DNA of 64,000 nucleotides from Gammaproteobacteria bacterium (GCA_009937425.1 JAACFO010000008.1:1-64000); one strand, 5' to 3'; counted from the stretch's first letter, positions 44,361 through 54,132 are shown. Notes: generated from the sequence alone by a model not told the origin. Program-made: numbers and translations.

Positions 44361-45893
44361 ATGCAAGAGATTCTTCGAAAGCTCGAGGCGATGCGTGAGG
44401 CGGCCCGCCAAGGTGGCGGCGAACGGCGTGTGACGGCCCAACATGCCAAGGGCAAGTTGACGGCGCGCGAACGCATCGATCTGTTGCTCGATGAGCGCAG
44501 CTTCGAGGAATGGGACATGTTCGTCGAACATCGCTGCTCGGACTTCGGCATGGATGAGAATGTGGTCTCCGGCGATGGGGTGGTCACAGGCTACGGCACC
44601 GTAAACGGCCGGCTGGTATTCGTTTTCAGTCAGGACTTCACGGTATTCGGAGGCTCACTGTCCGAAGCCCATGCGGAAAAAATCTGCAAGATCATGGATC
44701 AGGCCATGAAGGTGGGCGCACCGGTCATCGGTCTCAATGATTCCGGCGGCGCACGCATCCAGGAAGGCATCGCATCTCTTGGTGGCTATGCGGAAGTATT
44801 TCAACGCAACGTGCTGTCATCCGGTGTAATCCCCCAAGTGTCGATGATAATGGGACCGTGCGCGGGGGGCGCGGTCTATTCTCCGGCCATGACCGACTTC
44901 ATCTTCATGGTCAAAGACAGCTCCTATATGTTCGTCACCGGCCCGGAGGTGGTGAAAACCGTTACCCACGAAGAGGTGACTCACGAGGAGTTGGGTGGCG
45001 CCGTTACCCACTCCACACGTTCCGGTGTCGCCGACGGCGCCTTCGAGAACGACGCCGAAGCGCTGCTGATGTTGCGTCGGTTCATTGACTTTCTGCCTTC
45101 GAATAATCGCGAAAAGCCGCCGGTGCGCAGCACCGAGGATCCTGAAGACCGTGTCGAACCGTCGTTGGACAGTATCGTGCCGGGCAATCCCAACAAGGCC
45201 TATGACATCAAGGAGTTGATCCTCAAGGTCGTCGACGAGGAGGATTTCTTCGAGCTGCAGGCGGACCATGCCGAGAACATCGTCATCGGTTTCGCCCGGA
45301 TGCGTGGTTCCACGGTGGGTATTGTCGCCAATCAGCCCATGGTCCTGGCCGGTTGCCTGGATATCAAGTCGGCCATCAAGGCGGCACGATTCGTTCGATT
45401 TTGCGATTGTTTCAATATACCCATCGTCACATTCGTGGATGTCCCCGGGTTTTTACCGGGAACTGCGCAGGAATACGGTGGCATCATCAAGCACGGCGCC
45501 AAGCTGCTTTACGCGTACGCAGAAGCGACGGTACCAAAAGTCACGGTGATTACCCGCAAAGCCTATGGCGGCGCCTACGATGTGATGAGTTCCAAACATT
45601 TACGCGGTGATGTGAACTTCGCCTGGCCGAGCGCCGAGATTGCTGTCATGGGACCCAAGGGCGCGGTGGAAATTATTTTTCGTCAAGATCTGGAGGACGA
45701 AGAGAAGATAGCCAGACTCACGGAAGAGTACCGCAGCAAGTTCGCGAACCCATTTATCGCGGGACACCGCGGCTATATCGACGATGTCATCCAGCCGAGT
45801 ACGACGCGGCAGCGAATTTGCCGTTCGCTTGCCATGCTCGCAGGCAAGAAGCTGGAAAATCCATGGCGCAAGCACGGAAATCTGCCGCTTTAG
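44361..45893 (+). CDS. pccB: propionyl-CoA carboxylase beta subunit (carboxyltransferase)
   Basis: A 510-residue carboxyltransferase moving CO2 from carboxybiotin to propionyl-CoA to give methylmalonyl-CoA. It shows the two crotonase-like halves: [24 protein letters not shown] and [20 protein letters not shown] in the first, [26 protein letters not shown] and [16 protein letters not shown] in the second. An in-frame TTG at 44346 precedes the ATG, but the ATG has the GGCAGGAGA ribosome-binding site. It is separated from the alpha gene by one base. Confidence 0.95.
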   Translation: MQEILRKLEAMREAARQGGGERRVTAQHAKGKLTARERIDLLLDERSFEEWDMFVEHRCSDFGMDENVVSGDGVVTGYGTVNGRLVFVFSQDFTVFGGSLSEAHAEKICKIMDQAMKVGAPVIGLNDSGGARIQEGIASLGGYAEVFQRNVLSSGVIPQVSMIMGPCAGGAVYSPAMTDFIFMVKDSSYMFVTGPEVVKTVTHEEVTHEELGGAVTHSTRSGVADGAFENDAEALLMLRRFIDFLPSNNREKPPVRSTEDPEDRVEPSLDSIVPGNPNKAYDIKELILKVVDEEDFFELQADHAENIVIGFARMRGSTVGIVANQPMVLAGCLDIKSAIKAARFVRFCDCFNIPIVTFVDVPGFLPGTAQEYGGIIKHGAKLLYAYAEATVPKVTVITRKAYGGAYDVMSSKHLRGDVNFAWPSAEIAVMGPKGAVEIIFRQDLEDEEKIARLTEEYRSKFANPFIAGHRGYIDDVIQPSTTRQRICRSLAMLAGKKLENPWRKHGNLPL

Positions 45894-45894
45894 C

Positions 45895-47877
45895 GTGTTC
45901 AACAAGATACTCATTGCAAATCGGGGTGAAATCGCCTGTCGTATCATCAGGACGGCGCGCAGACTCGGTATCGCTACGGTCGCCGTGTACTCGGAAGCGG
46001 ATCGGGAAAGCCTGCATGTAGAGATGGCCGACGAGGCCGTGTGCATCGGTCCGCCGCCGTCGACCGAAAGCTATTTGCTCATCGAGCGCATCGTCGAAGC
46101 ATGCCGCTCGACGGGCAGTGACGCCGTGCATCCGGGCTATGGTTTTCTGTCGGAAAATGCCGCCTTTCCCCAGGCCCTGGCCAAGGCCGGGGTAAGCTTT
46201 ATCGGACCACCCGTGGCCGCCGTTAATGCCATGGGTGACAAGATCACCTCGAAGAAAATTGCCGAGCAAGCCGGCGTCAATAGCGTTCCCGGACACCTGC
46301 AATCCCTGTCGGGCGCGGATGAAGCCGTGGAAATTGCCCGCGGCATTGGTTATCCGGTCATGCTCAAGGCGAGTGCCGGCGGCGGCGGCAAGGGAATGCG
46401 CATTGCCAACGACGATGACGAATGCCGGGACGGCTTCGAACGCGCACGCAGCGAGGCGAGTTCGAGTTTCGGCGATGACCGGATATTCGTCGAGAAATTC
46501 ATCACCGATCCCCGTCACATTGAAATTCAGATCCTGGCCGATACTCACGGGCACGTCATCCATCTGGGAGAGCGTGAATGCTCGATTCAACGCCGCCATC
46601 AGAAGGTGATCGAGGAGTCGCCCTCACCCTTCGTCGATGCCGATATGCGCGCCGCCATGGGGGAGCAGGCGGTCGCCCTGGCGCGTTCTGTCGACTACCA
46701 CTCGGCCGGAACCGTGGAGTTTATCGTCGGCGCGGACCGTAGCTTCTACTTCCTCGAAATGAATACGCGGCTTCAGGTGGAGCATCCGATAACCGAGGCT
46801 GTGACCGGCCTCGATCTCGTCGAGCTGATGATCCGCATCGCCGCGGGTGAAGCCTTGGAGATCGCACAGGCGGACGTGAAAATGACTGGCTGGGCGGTAG
46901 AGGCGAGGATCTATGCCGAGGACCCGGCACAGGATTTTTTGCCTTCCTGCGGGCGGTTGGTGCGTTATCAGCCGCCGATTGCCGATTATGTGAGGCTGGA
47001 CAGCGGCGTTCGTGAGGGCGGCGAGATCCCGATTTACTATGATCCAATGGTCGCCAAACTGGTCACGCATGCCGATGACCGGCCCGCGGCGATCGCAAGA
47101 ATGCAGCGTGCTCTCGACGAGTTCTATTTGCGGGGGATCTCTCACAATATGAATTTTCTTGCCGCCATCGTCAAGAAACCCCGCTTTGCTGCCGGGCAAT
47201 TGACGACGAATTTCATCGCCGAGGAATTTCCGGACGGCTACGACGCGGAAAACATGGATGAACAGGAGTGGCGAAGATTCGTGTGCGTGGCGGCAAGTGT
47301 GCATCAACGCTTGCGTCGAAGAGCAAAAGGGATGAGCGGCCGGATGTCGACCGGCTCCCTCGATTTGCCTCGGCAATGGGTTGTTTGCCATGGCGAGAAG
47401 CGCAGCAGCGTAACGATGTCCAGTACCGGTGACTACGATGAGGTCGTCGTTGATGACATGCGGATGAAAGTGGCGTCGAATTGGCCACCGGGTGCGCGAT
47501 TGTTCAAAGGAGCAATCGACGACGTCATTGTGTGTGTGCAGGTCGAGCGTGCCGGTATTGCTTATCGACTGGCCATGGGCGGAGTCATTGCCGAACTCAT
47601 GGTTCTCTCACCGCGCTCGGCCGCCCTGTATGCGCTGATGCCCGTCAAAGAAGCCACCGATTCGTCGCAGTTCTTGCTCGCGCCGATGCCGGGTCTTCTG
47701 GTCTCCGTAGCAGTGCAATCCGGCGACGAGGTGGATGCGGGGCAGGAACTCGCCGTCATCGAGGCGATGAAGATGGAGAATGTTCTGCGCGCCAGCGATC
47801 ACAGAAAGGTAGCGTCGGTGCTGGTGTCCCCCGGAGAGAGTGTTAGCGTCGACCAGCCAATCATAGAGTTCGTCTAG
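45895..47877 (+). CDS. pccA: propionyl-CoA carboxylase alpha subunit (biotin carboxylase + BCCP)
   Basis: A 660-residue biotin-dependent carboxylase subunit. The biotin carboxylase domain begins FNKILIANRGEIACRI and includes the ATP-grasp glycine loop SAGGGGKGMRI, EKFITDPRHIEIQILAD and EMNTRLQVEHPITE. A linker (about 450-585) leads to the biotinyl domain, with biotin-Lys626 in EAMKMEN. The reading frame is open well upstream into pccB, but the recognisable protein starts at the GTG at 45895, one base after the pccB stop. Confidence 0.94.
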   Translation: MFNKILIANRGEIACRIIRTARRLGIATVAVYSEADRESLHVEMADEAVCIGPPPSTESYLLIERIVEACRSTGSDAVHPGYGFLSENAAFPQALAKAGVSFIGPPVAAVNAMGDKITSKKIAEQAGVNSVPGHLQSLSGADEAVEIARGIGYPVMLKASAGGGGKGMRIANDDDECRDGFERARSEASSSFGDDRIFVEKFITDPRHIEIQILADTHGHVIHLGERECSIQRRHQKVIEESPSPFVDADMRAAMGEQAVALARSVDYHSAGTVEFIVGADRSFYFLEMNTRLQVEHPITEAVTGLDLVELMIRIAAGEALEIAQADVKMTGWAVEARIYAEDPAQDFLPSCGRLVRYQPPIADYVRLDSGVREGGEIPIYYDPMVAKLVTHADDRPAAIARMQRALDEFYLRGISHNMNFLAAIVKKPRFAAGQLTTNFIAEEFPDGYDAENMDEQEWRRFVCVAASVHQRLRRRAKGMSGRMSTGSLDLPRQWVVCHGEKRSSVTMSSTGDYDEVVVDDMRMKVASNWPPGARLFKGAIDDVIVCVQVERAGIAYRLAMGGVIAELMVLSPRSAALYALMPVKEATDSSQFLLAPMPGLLVSVAVQSGDEVDAGQELAVIEAMKMENVLRASDHRKVASVLVSPGESVSVDQPIIEFV

Positions 47878-47888
47878 CATGTGACATC

Positions 47889-48902
47889 ATGGCAAAGTCA
47901 TCGACGGACAAGAACCCGGAACCGGTAAAGCTCGCCGAGGCTGTCTTTGCCGGTGATCGCCGTGCCCTGGCGCAAGCCTTGACCCTGGTGGAGTCCTCGC
48001 GCAAAGATCACCGGGTTCTCGCCGCAGAGCTGATAGAGCATCTGGCTCCGTTCGCCGGTACTTCCATACGTATCGGAATATCCGGCGTTCCAGGCGTTGG
48101 CAAGTCGACATTCATCGAGGCTTTCGGGATCCATCTGCTGGGACTGGGTCATCGTGTGGCGGTCTTGTCCGTGGATCCAACTTCCGTCTTGAGTGGAGGC
48201 TCGATTCTCGGAGACAAAACCCGCATGCCCGGGCTCGCGCGGGAGCAGGCGGCGTTTATTCGCCCGTCTCCTGCCGGCGGCACACTGGGGGGCGTCGGGC
48301 GGCATACACGGGAAAGCATCGTCGTCTGTGAGGCCGGCGGATTCGATGTGGTGATCGTCGAAACCGTGGGCGTCGGGCAGTCGGAGATGGCCGTGGCCCA
48401 CATGACCGATATGTTCGTGTTGTTGCTGCTGCCGGACGCCGGTGACGAGCTTCAGGGTATTAAGCGCGGCATAGTCGAGGTCGCCGATCTGCTGTTGGTC
48501 AACAAGGCGGATGGGGAGCTGGAGAGCCACGCGCAGCGTACCGCGGCGGAATACGCCAACGCCTTGCGATTGATACGCCCGCGCTCGCGTCATTGGACGG
48601 TTCCCGTGAATACCTGCTCGGCATTGACCGGCAGCGGCGTGCCGGAGGTCTGGTCGCTGGTGGAGAACTACCGGGCAAGCCTGGCCGACAGCGGCGAACT
48701 TTCCGCCCGGCGTGCCGAGCAGGCGCGCGCCTGGTTGTGGGAAGAGATCTCGGCGAATTTTATCGACGCGCTCAAGGCCGACGCGGGTGTCAACAAGCGC
48801 TTGCCCGAAATAGAGCAACGTGTGATCGAGGGTACGCTCACGCCGGCGGCCGCAGCCGGTCGCCTGGTCGAGATCTTTGTTGGACGCGCCGATGATCGGT
48901 AG
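47889..48902 (+). CDS. meaB: methylmalonyl-CoA mutase-associated GTPase MeaB
   Basis: A 337-residue G-protein chaperone that protects the mutase and gates adenosylcobalamin loading. Walker A is GVPGVGKST (about 66-74), followed by VDPTSVLSGGSILGDKTRM, the Walker B-like VIVETVGVGQSE and the base motif NKAD. A helical dimerisation tail closes the protein. Its place in the mutase operon supports the MeaB assignment over the former ArgK label. Confidence 0.95.
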   Translation: MAKSSTDKNPEPVKLAEAVFAGDRRALAQALTLVESSRKDHRVLAAELIEHLAPFAGTSIRIGISGVPGVGKSTFIEAFGIHLLGLGHRVAVLSVDPTSVLSGGSILGDKTRMPGLAREQAAFIRPSPAGGTLGGVGRHTRESIVVCEAGGFDVVIVETVGVGQSEMAVAHMTDMFVLLLLPDAGDELQGIKRGIVEVADLLLVNKADGELESHAQRTAAEYANALRLIRPRSRHWTVPVNTCSALTGSGVPEVWSLVENYRASLADSGELSARRAEQARAWLWEEISANFIDALKADAGVNKRLPEIEQRVIEGTLTPAAAAGRLVEIFVGRADDR

Positions 48903-49296
48903 GCTGAATCACATCGCCATTGCCGTGCCTGACCTGGCGGCCGCCAGCGCCACCTATCGAGATTCCCTGGGTGCGCGGGTTTCCGAGCCGCTGGATTTAC
49001 CGGAGCACGGCGTGACCACCGTGTTCGTGGAACTTGCCAACACCAAGATCGAACTGCTGTATCCTCTGGGAGCGGAATCGCCCATTGGCCGATTTTTGGA
49101 ACGTAACCCCGCAGGCGGTGTGCATCACGTGTGTTACGAAGTGGAGGATATTCATGCCGCCCGGGATCGATTGATGGATCGCGGCGCGCGGGTGCTGGGG
49201 GGTGGCGAGCCCACGATCGGCGCCCACGGTAAACCCGTTCTGTTTCTGCACCCGAAGGATTTCAGCGGTACGCTGATCGAGTTGGAGCAGGCTTGA
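48892..49296 (+). CDS. mce: methylmalonyl-CoA epimerase
   Basis: A 134-residue vicinal-oxygen-chelate enzyme converting (S)- to (R)-methylmalonyl-CoA, the step between carboxylase and mutase. Metal ligands are in LNHIAIAVPDL (His), in the GGVHHVCYEVEDI segment, and at the C-terminal TLIELEQ Glu. It overlaps meaB by 11 bases. It completes the pathway encoded by this operon and is its last gene. Confidence 0.93.
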   Translation: MIGRLNHIAIAVPDLAAASATYRDSLGARVSEPLDLPEHGVTTVFVELANTKIELLYPLGAESPIGRFLERNPAGGVHHVCYEVEDIHAARDRLMDRGARVLGGGEPTIGAHGKPVLFLHPKDFSGTLIELEQA

Positions 49297-49308
49297 GATC
49301 CGGTCGCG

Positions 49309-50643
49309 TCAGGATTCCGGCAAATCGCGCACTATTCGTGGGAACCAGATCCCCAGGGTAATTGCCCGTGTCCCCATGAGCACTATGAGCGCTGCCCACA
49401 GCCCATGATTTCCCCACAAAGGCAGCAGTAGCCACACGGCCGCTAAAAAGACCGCCAGGGACACCAGCATCGCGTTTCTCATGGCGACGGCCCTGGTGGT
49501 ACCGACGAAGATGCCGTCGAGCTGAAAGCTCCACACGGAAACAACAGGTGCAACTACCAACCATGGAAGATACTCCCCGGCTGTCGTGCGTACTTCGGCG
49601 ATTCCTGTGATCAGCGCGACGATGGATGAACCGAAGCCAGCGTAAACGGCGCAATAAACAATCGATACCAGGAACGCGCAAGCGGTCGACGCACGCACCG
49701 CGCTCACGAATGCCCGGCGGTCCCTGGCCCCGTAGGCAGAGCCTGCGAGTGCCTCCGCGGCGTGGGCGAATCCGTCCAGACTGTAGGCCATGAAGGTGTA
49801 AAGATGCATGAGCACGGCGTTCGCCGCGAGAATGATGTCCCCGAGCTTGGCGCCGGTGGAAGTGAAGTGGAAAAATGCGAAGAGCAGGCACAGAGTACGT
49901 ACAAAGATATTCAGATTAACGCCCAGTAGTGTTTTCAGCCGATGGCGGTCGAACAGGCGATAAGGTTGCCAACGACCGCCCAGCCGCGAGAGCATCTGGC
50001 GCATCAGTAGTAAACCGAAAAGAGCAGCGATGTATTCGCTGATGACCGATGCTGCCGCAACACCTTCCACGCCCCAGCCGAAACCTATGACGAAAAGCAA
50101 ATCGAGTAAGACGTTGGTGATATTCAGGAGCAACATCAGCGCCAACGCGGCGCGGGTATTCTGAACTCCGATGGCAAAGCCGAGAATCACGTAGTTGACA
50201 AGGGTGGCCGGGGCAGCGAAAACGCGCACTCGGTAGTACTGTTTCGCGAAGCCTTCCACCATGGCGCTGCCGTCCAGTGCCCAGAAGGCGAGCTCGCCGG
50301 CGGGATTGCGAAGGGCGAGGATTACGAGCCCCAGGGTCAGGGCGAGTATTAACGACCGGGTGAGGGTTGCGCGGAGTTCGTCAAAGTCCCGCGCCCCCAT
50401 GTCCTGGGCAACCAACCCCGTTGTTCCCATACGCAGAAATCCGAATCCCCAATAGAGAAAGCTGAACACCACGGCGCCAAGGGCGACGGCGCCGATGAAC
50501 GTGGCATTCGGCAGGTGCCCGACCACCGCCGTATCCACGATCCCCACCAGCGGCACCGACACGTTGGACAGCATGATTGGCCACGCCACGGACCAGACGC
50601 GGCGATACCAGCCAGCACTGGTGGTTGGCAGAGTCGTATTCAC
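49309..50643 (-). CDS. MATE-family efflux transporter (DinF-like)
   Basis: A 444-residue inner-membrane protein with about twelve hydrophobic segments in two related halves. It belongs to the MATE superfamily, which exports drugs or metabolites using Na+ or H+. The first half begins SVAWPIMLSNVSVPLVGIVDTAVVGHL, with a membrane Asp typical of the DinF branch. The second half repeats the pattern with FAFFHFTSTGAKLGDIILAANAVLMHL. It converges with the propionate operon (12-bp gap). The substrate is unknown. Confidence 0.92.
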   Translation of the reverse strand: MNTTLPTTSAGWYRRVWSVAWPIMLSNVSVPLVGIVDTAVVGHLPNATFIGAVALGAVVFSFLYWGFGFLRMGTTGLVAQDMGARDFDELRATLTRSLILALTLGLVILALRNPAGELAFWALDGSAMVEGFAKQYYRVRVFAAPATLVNYVILGFAIGVQNTRAALALMLLLNITNVLLDLLFVIGFGWGVEGVAAASVISEYIAALFGLLLMRQMLSRLGGRWQPYRLFDRHRLKTLLGVNLNIFVRTLCLLFAFFHFTSTGAKLGDIILAANAVLMHLYTFMAYSLDGFAHAAEALAGSAYGARDRRAFVSAVRASTACAFLVSIVYCAVYAGFGSSIVALITGIAEVRTTAGEYLPWLVVAPVVSVWSFQLDGIFVGTTRAVAMRNAMLVSLAVFLAAVWLLLPLWGNHGLWAALIVLMGTRAITLGIWFPRIVRDLPES

Positions 50644-50714
50644 TGAAGCAGGGGGTTTACTTGCCTATCGAACTCGATAACGCCGACAAGAGTGACAAGT
50701 TGGCTGATCGGTCG

Positions 50715-51197
50715 TCACGCACTGCGGAAGAATGCTTTCAATGCGCTCAGGGTTTTGTTGGTGACATAATAATCGCCGTCGATGATTTCCGTATGTTTCT
50801 TGTTCCATTTGGTCGACGCGTAGTCCCACCCGATGAGAAATGTCTTTTTCTCGCTATCACCGAGAATGCGCCGAAGTTTTCGGGTGACGACGCTCTGAAA
50901 ATAAGACAATACTTTGGAATCCTTATCGCCGGTTACTTTGAGAAGCTGTTTCATGGCAATGCGGCCATTATTGCGGGCAAAAGCTTCGAGGCGTCGCCGG
51001 TGGTTGTCCGCGAGCCCATGCATGAGTTGCATGGTGAGGTCGTGGTTAAGGTCTATGGGTTCGCGCCATTCGTACTGACCTCGGCGACGGCCGTTTCTGG
51101 CCTCCAGAAAGCTTCGCCCCGCGAAATGGCGAATGAGCTCCTTCTGTGTATCCGTCGAAAGGCGCCGGAAGTCGCTGGCCTCAATGACGAGTCTCAT
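50715..51197 (-). CDS. hypothetical basic protein
   Basis: A 160-residue soluble, strongly basic and helical protein with no signal peptide or membrane segment. No family is recognised. The stretch ARNNGRIAMKQLLKVTGDKD (about 93-112) looks like a helix-turn-helix-sized unit, and the C-terminus is lysine-rich. It lies 19 bp downstream of the repeat-containing membrane protein gene and probably shares its transcript. The spacing and the absence of a competing frame support a real gene. Function unknown. Confidence 0.65.
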   Translation of the reverse strand: MRLVIEASDFRRLSTDTQKELIRHFAGRSFLEARNGRRRGQYEWREPIDLNHDLTMQLMHGLADNHRRRLEAFARNNGRIAMKQLLKVTGDKDSKVLSYFQSVVTRKLRRILGDSEKKTFLIGWDYASTKWNKKHTEIIDGDYYVTNKTLSALKAFFRSA

Positions 51198-51216
51198 GGT
51201 GCAGTCCGTAGGAGCG

Positions 51217-52251
51217 CTAGCCTTGCTCAGCCACGAAGTGCTTATAAATGCCGATAAGCTCTTCGGGTTCGAAGTTGATTATGACAATCTCCTGACCCGG
51301 CGAAATGAGGTCCGGATTCTGTCCCATGCGGTTCTTCTTGAAATTGTAGACGTAGGATTCCGCAGCCTTTCTATGAATCAGACTGCCCAGAAATGAACTG
51401 GATTGATCATTGAGTAACTCGTCGGCGTCACGCGGAATCTCAACCTTGTACGTATTTACTTGTTTGCCGCGTCGAATCGCCATGCCCTGAGCGAAGTTAG
51501 TCATTATCCCGTCGTGAATTATGCCCCAGATCCCCTGATCGTCGGTGTCGCGAATCGTGCGCACATAAAATATCGAGTCCGGATCGAACTTACCTTCACG
51601 CATCAGCAATTCGGCGATGGTGGCGGCTTCGAGACGGTATGGCTTGGTGATGATCTTCAGCTCTTGATTCGGTGCAAGGGTCGTATCCTGTGCGATCTCC
51701 GCCGGCGTCGTTATCTCGAAGTACTGGACCTTCTTGACCACCGAGATGGGATCGTCGGGGTTTTCCGCATAACGTTGCAGTACTTCACGTACGGTGAGCT
51801 TCCGCTCCTTGTCACCGTCGAGGATTGTTACAATCTTGTCCAGATCACCGCCTGCTTCGGCGATGATCTTCTCCGGTGTGGTCAACTCGACCTGCTCCGC
51901 CTCCCGGATAACGGTTATCGGTGTGTCCGGTTTGAGATCAGGGTTGCGCTCGATGTCTCGCAGCGTCGTGAGCTCGATGGTGGACTCGGGCAGCAGGGAA
52001 ATAACCTGGTCCTTTAATACGAAGTGATCGGCGCTTTTTGCCGGGACCGGTTGCGGCTGGGTCTCGGTGAGCTTGGCGATGAAGGATTCGGCCTGGCTGT
52101 CGACGCTGGGCGCCGGCTCGTCGGCAGTCTGGGTAGCGGGCGCCGGCGTATGGGCGGTGACCTCCTCCCTCGGGAAGAGACTCTCGCGGAACAGAATGCC
52201 GAGGACTACCAGAACCACTGCGAGTCCGACGACGATCAGTGCGGTGCGCAT
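51217..52251 (-). CDS. membrane-anchored periplasmic protein with five 29-residue repeats and LysM-like end
   Basis: A 344-residue protein with an N-terminal transmembrane anchor (about 4-23) and a Pro/Ala-rich linker (30-75). Residues 92-235 are five tandem units of 28-29 residues, starting at 92, 121, 150, 178 and 207. The loose pattern is [hydrophobic]-E-L-T-T-x-x-E-I...D-x-x-I-T-V-I. The C-terminus (about 285-344) includes NPDLISPGQEIVIINF, which resembles the end of a LysM module and may touch peptidoglycan. I know no family with these repeats. It is first in a two-gene operon. Confidence 0.75.
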   Translation of the reverse strand: MRTALIVVGLAVVLVVLGILFRESLFPREEVTAHTPAPATQTADEPAPSVDSQAESFIAKLTETQPQPVPAKSADHFVLKDQVISLLPESTIELTTLRDIERNPDLKPDTPITVIREAEQVELTTPEKIIAEAGGDLDKIVTILDGDKERKLTVREVLQRYAENPDDPISVVKKVQYFEITTPAEIAQDTTLAPNQELKIITKPYRLEAATIAELLMREGKFDPDSIFYVRTIRDTDDQGIWGIIHDGIMTNFAQGMAIRRGKQVNTYKVEIPRDADELLNDQSSSFLGSLIHRKAAESYVYNFKKNRMGQNPDLISPGQEIVIINFEPEELIGIYKHFVAEQG

Positions 52252-52548
52252 GGATTACCTCCTTCCGCCTCGTGGCGGCCCTGTTCACCGCATCCGGCTG
52301 GCGATGGCGGTCACGGCGAGCCCTGGGGTCTCTCCCATCTCCCTGCATTTCCTGGCGTGGAAAAGTGGAAATGGCTGCCCGTATGCTCCGCACGGCGCCG
52401 CGATCAGGCGTCCATCATAGCCCATTTGGCCCAGCACACGAAGCCATGAAAGATCCGCGCCCCAGACCCGAGTGGACGCTCCCTCGCGGGCGAAATCCCA
52501 GTATCATAGCGGCACTTCGGACAACGACCACGCGAGGATGACTTCATC

Positions 52549-53355
52549 ATGACCTGGATGTTTTCGAGAATCGGTTGCGCCTGCCTGATTGCGGCATTCT
52601 GGCTCACGGGTTGTGCCGTTCCGGTGGAAGAGGACGGCAAGGCAGCCGAGAGCGCCATGTCGAATGCCTCGCTGCGGGTTGGCTTGACCGCGAACTATCC
52701 GCCTCTGATCGACAGGCAGGGAGACGAACTCGTTGGTATCGAAATCGATCTCGCCAACGAGGTGAGCAAGGGCCTCGACAAGCGCATCGAGTTTGTGGAG
52801 ACCCCATGGGAGCAGCTCATTCCGGCGCTCGTTCGCGGGGACATCGATGTCATCATGTCCGGCATGTCCATCACGGCCGGGCGCAAGCAGGAGATATCCT
52901 TCACCGAGCCCTATCTGCACATCGGCCAGATGGCGATCACACGCATAAACGAGATTCAGAAACTCGGGAGTTTGACCGCCTTGCTCAACGCTCCTATAAC
53001 CGTGGGGTTCGAATCGGGAACCACGGGTGAAAGCTTCGTCAAAACGAATATGCACAATGCCAGGCCCCTAGCCTTGGCCTCCATCGACGCCGCCGTCGAG
53101 GCCCTCAGAAGCCGCAAGATCGACGCCTTTATTCATGACGCCCCAACGGCCTGGCGCATCGGCAGCGATCCCGCCTATCAGGACCTCATCGGGCTTTATT
53201 GGCCGTTAACCGATGAGTCTCTCGGTTGGGGTGTGCGTACCTCCGATTCAGCGCTGCGCACCGCACTGAACGAGCAGATCGCGCTAATGCAAAAAGATGG
53301 ACGGCTCTCCCGTATTACCCGCAAGTGGATCAAGGTGCGAGTCCAGGTGCGGTGA
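52549..53355 (+). CDS. periplasmic solute-binding lipoprotein (SBP family 3)
   Basis: A 268-residue lipoprotein (lipobox LTGC, Cys22) with the amino-acid-type periplasmic binding fold. LRVGLTANYPPLIDRQGDEL begins the domain. The signature GIEIDLANEVSKGL and DVIMSGMSITAGRKQEISFTEPY follow, then LNAPITVGFESGTTGE and the late DGRLSRITRKW. It would bind an amino acid or a related amine or peptide fragment. No ABC permease or ATPase gene is adjacent, so it may work as an orphan receptor or with a distant transporter. Its stop overlaps the next start (GTGA). Confidence 0.9.
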   Translation: MTWMFSRIGCACLIAAFWLTGCAVPVEEDGKAAESAMSNASLRVGLTANYPPLIDRQGDELVGIEIDLANEVSKGLDKRIEFVETPWEQLIPALVRGDIDVIMSGMSITAGRKQEISFTEPYLHIGQMAITRINEIQKLGSLTALLNAPITVGFESGTTGESFVKTNMHNARPLALASIDAAVEALRSRKIDAFIHDAPTAWRIGSDPAYQDLIGLYWPLTDESLGWGVRTSDSALRTALNEQIALMQKDGRLSRITRKWIKVRVQVR

Positions 53356-53993
53356 GTGCACGCGGCACTTCTGCATGGCGCCGGTCCACGTCGACGTTCC
53401 GCTCTCCGCCGCTGAATCTGGCGGAGATTGTCGAAACGCTCGCGCAGGCGGGTGCACTGGCGGTGCCGTTGCTCGAGGAAACATTCAGGCTTTCGTTGCT
53501 CGACGCAGCACGTGCCAGCCCATTTCGAGCCGCCCGATCACTGGTGGGCCAGGGCGAGCGTCAAGTGTGTCAACGCATGGAGGTGTGCGAGCATTTTTCC
53601 GATGACAGCATCTTTCGCGCCTTCACCGGGGAGTTTCAAGAACTCTGGGACGAACTGCTATCGGAGGCGTCATGCAATCCCTTCGAGGGCCGGCCGCTCT
53701 TCAACGACCTCATGCTGCAAAGATACAGCGTTGGCGAGGTGGGTATCACACCCCACCGGGATCGCACGGGCTATCGAAATCTCGTATGCCTTTTCGTCCT
53801 CGAAGGACAAGGGCGGTTTTACGTTTGTAACGACCGGCAAGGGCGCGGCGCGCGGGAAATCCCCCACGCCCCCGGCGACGTACTGCTGATGCGGGCTCCG
53901 GGCTTTCAGCGGTCCGCGGAACGCCCCTTTCATTTTGTGCGCGATATCCAGTCCCCGCGCTACGTATTCGGTTTGCGCCAGGAACAGGTCTGA
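53352..53993 (+). CDS. predicted 2-oxoglutarate/Fe(II)-dependent oxygenase-like protein
   Basis: A 213-residue protein from the GTG that overlaps the previous stop by four bases. The open frame is longer, but upstream of this GTG it is a shadow of the binding-protein gene. The second half looks like a cupin/jelly-roll dioxygenase. It has GITPHRDRTGYRNLVCLFVL with an H-x-D pair, a distal His in RPFHFVRDI, and Arg in SPRYVFGLR suited to bind 2-oxoglutarate. The exact family is not recognised. Coupling to a solute-binding lipoprotein is unusual. Confidence 0.6.
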   Translation: MSARGTSAWRRSTSTFRSPPLNLAEIVETLAQAGALAVPLLEETFRLSLLDAARASPFRAARSLVGQGERQVCQRMEVCEHFSDDSIFRAFTGEFQELWDELLSEASCNPFEGRPLFNDLMLQRYSVGEVGITPHRDRTGYRNLVCLFVLEGQGRFYVCNDRQGRGAREIPHAPGDVLLMRAPGFQRSAERPFHFVRDIQSPRYVFGLRQEQV

Positions 53994-54132
53994 GCCACCG
54001 GTCCAGGCTCCGCGGGTTGCCTGTCTGGAGCGACGGGGTTGCGCCGCTTGCCGGGCTCCGCTACCGTTCCCCTTTTAACCCCCCGTGCCGTGCCAGGTGA
54101 ATGCCTGCGCGTGCCTCGGCGAGGAGAGTTTC

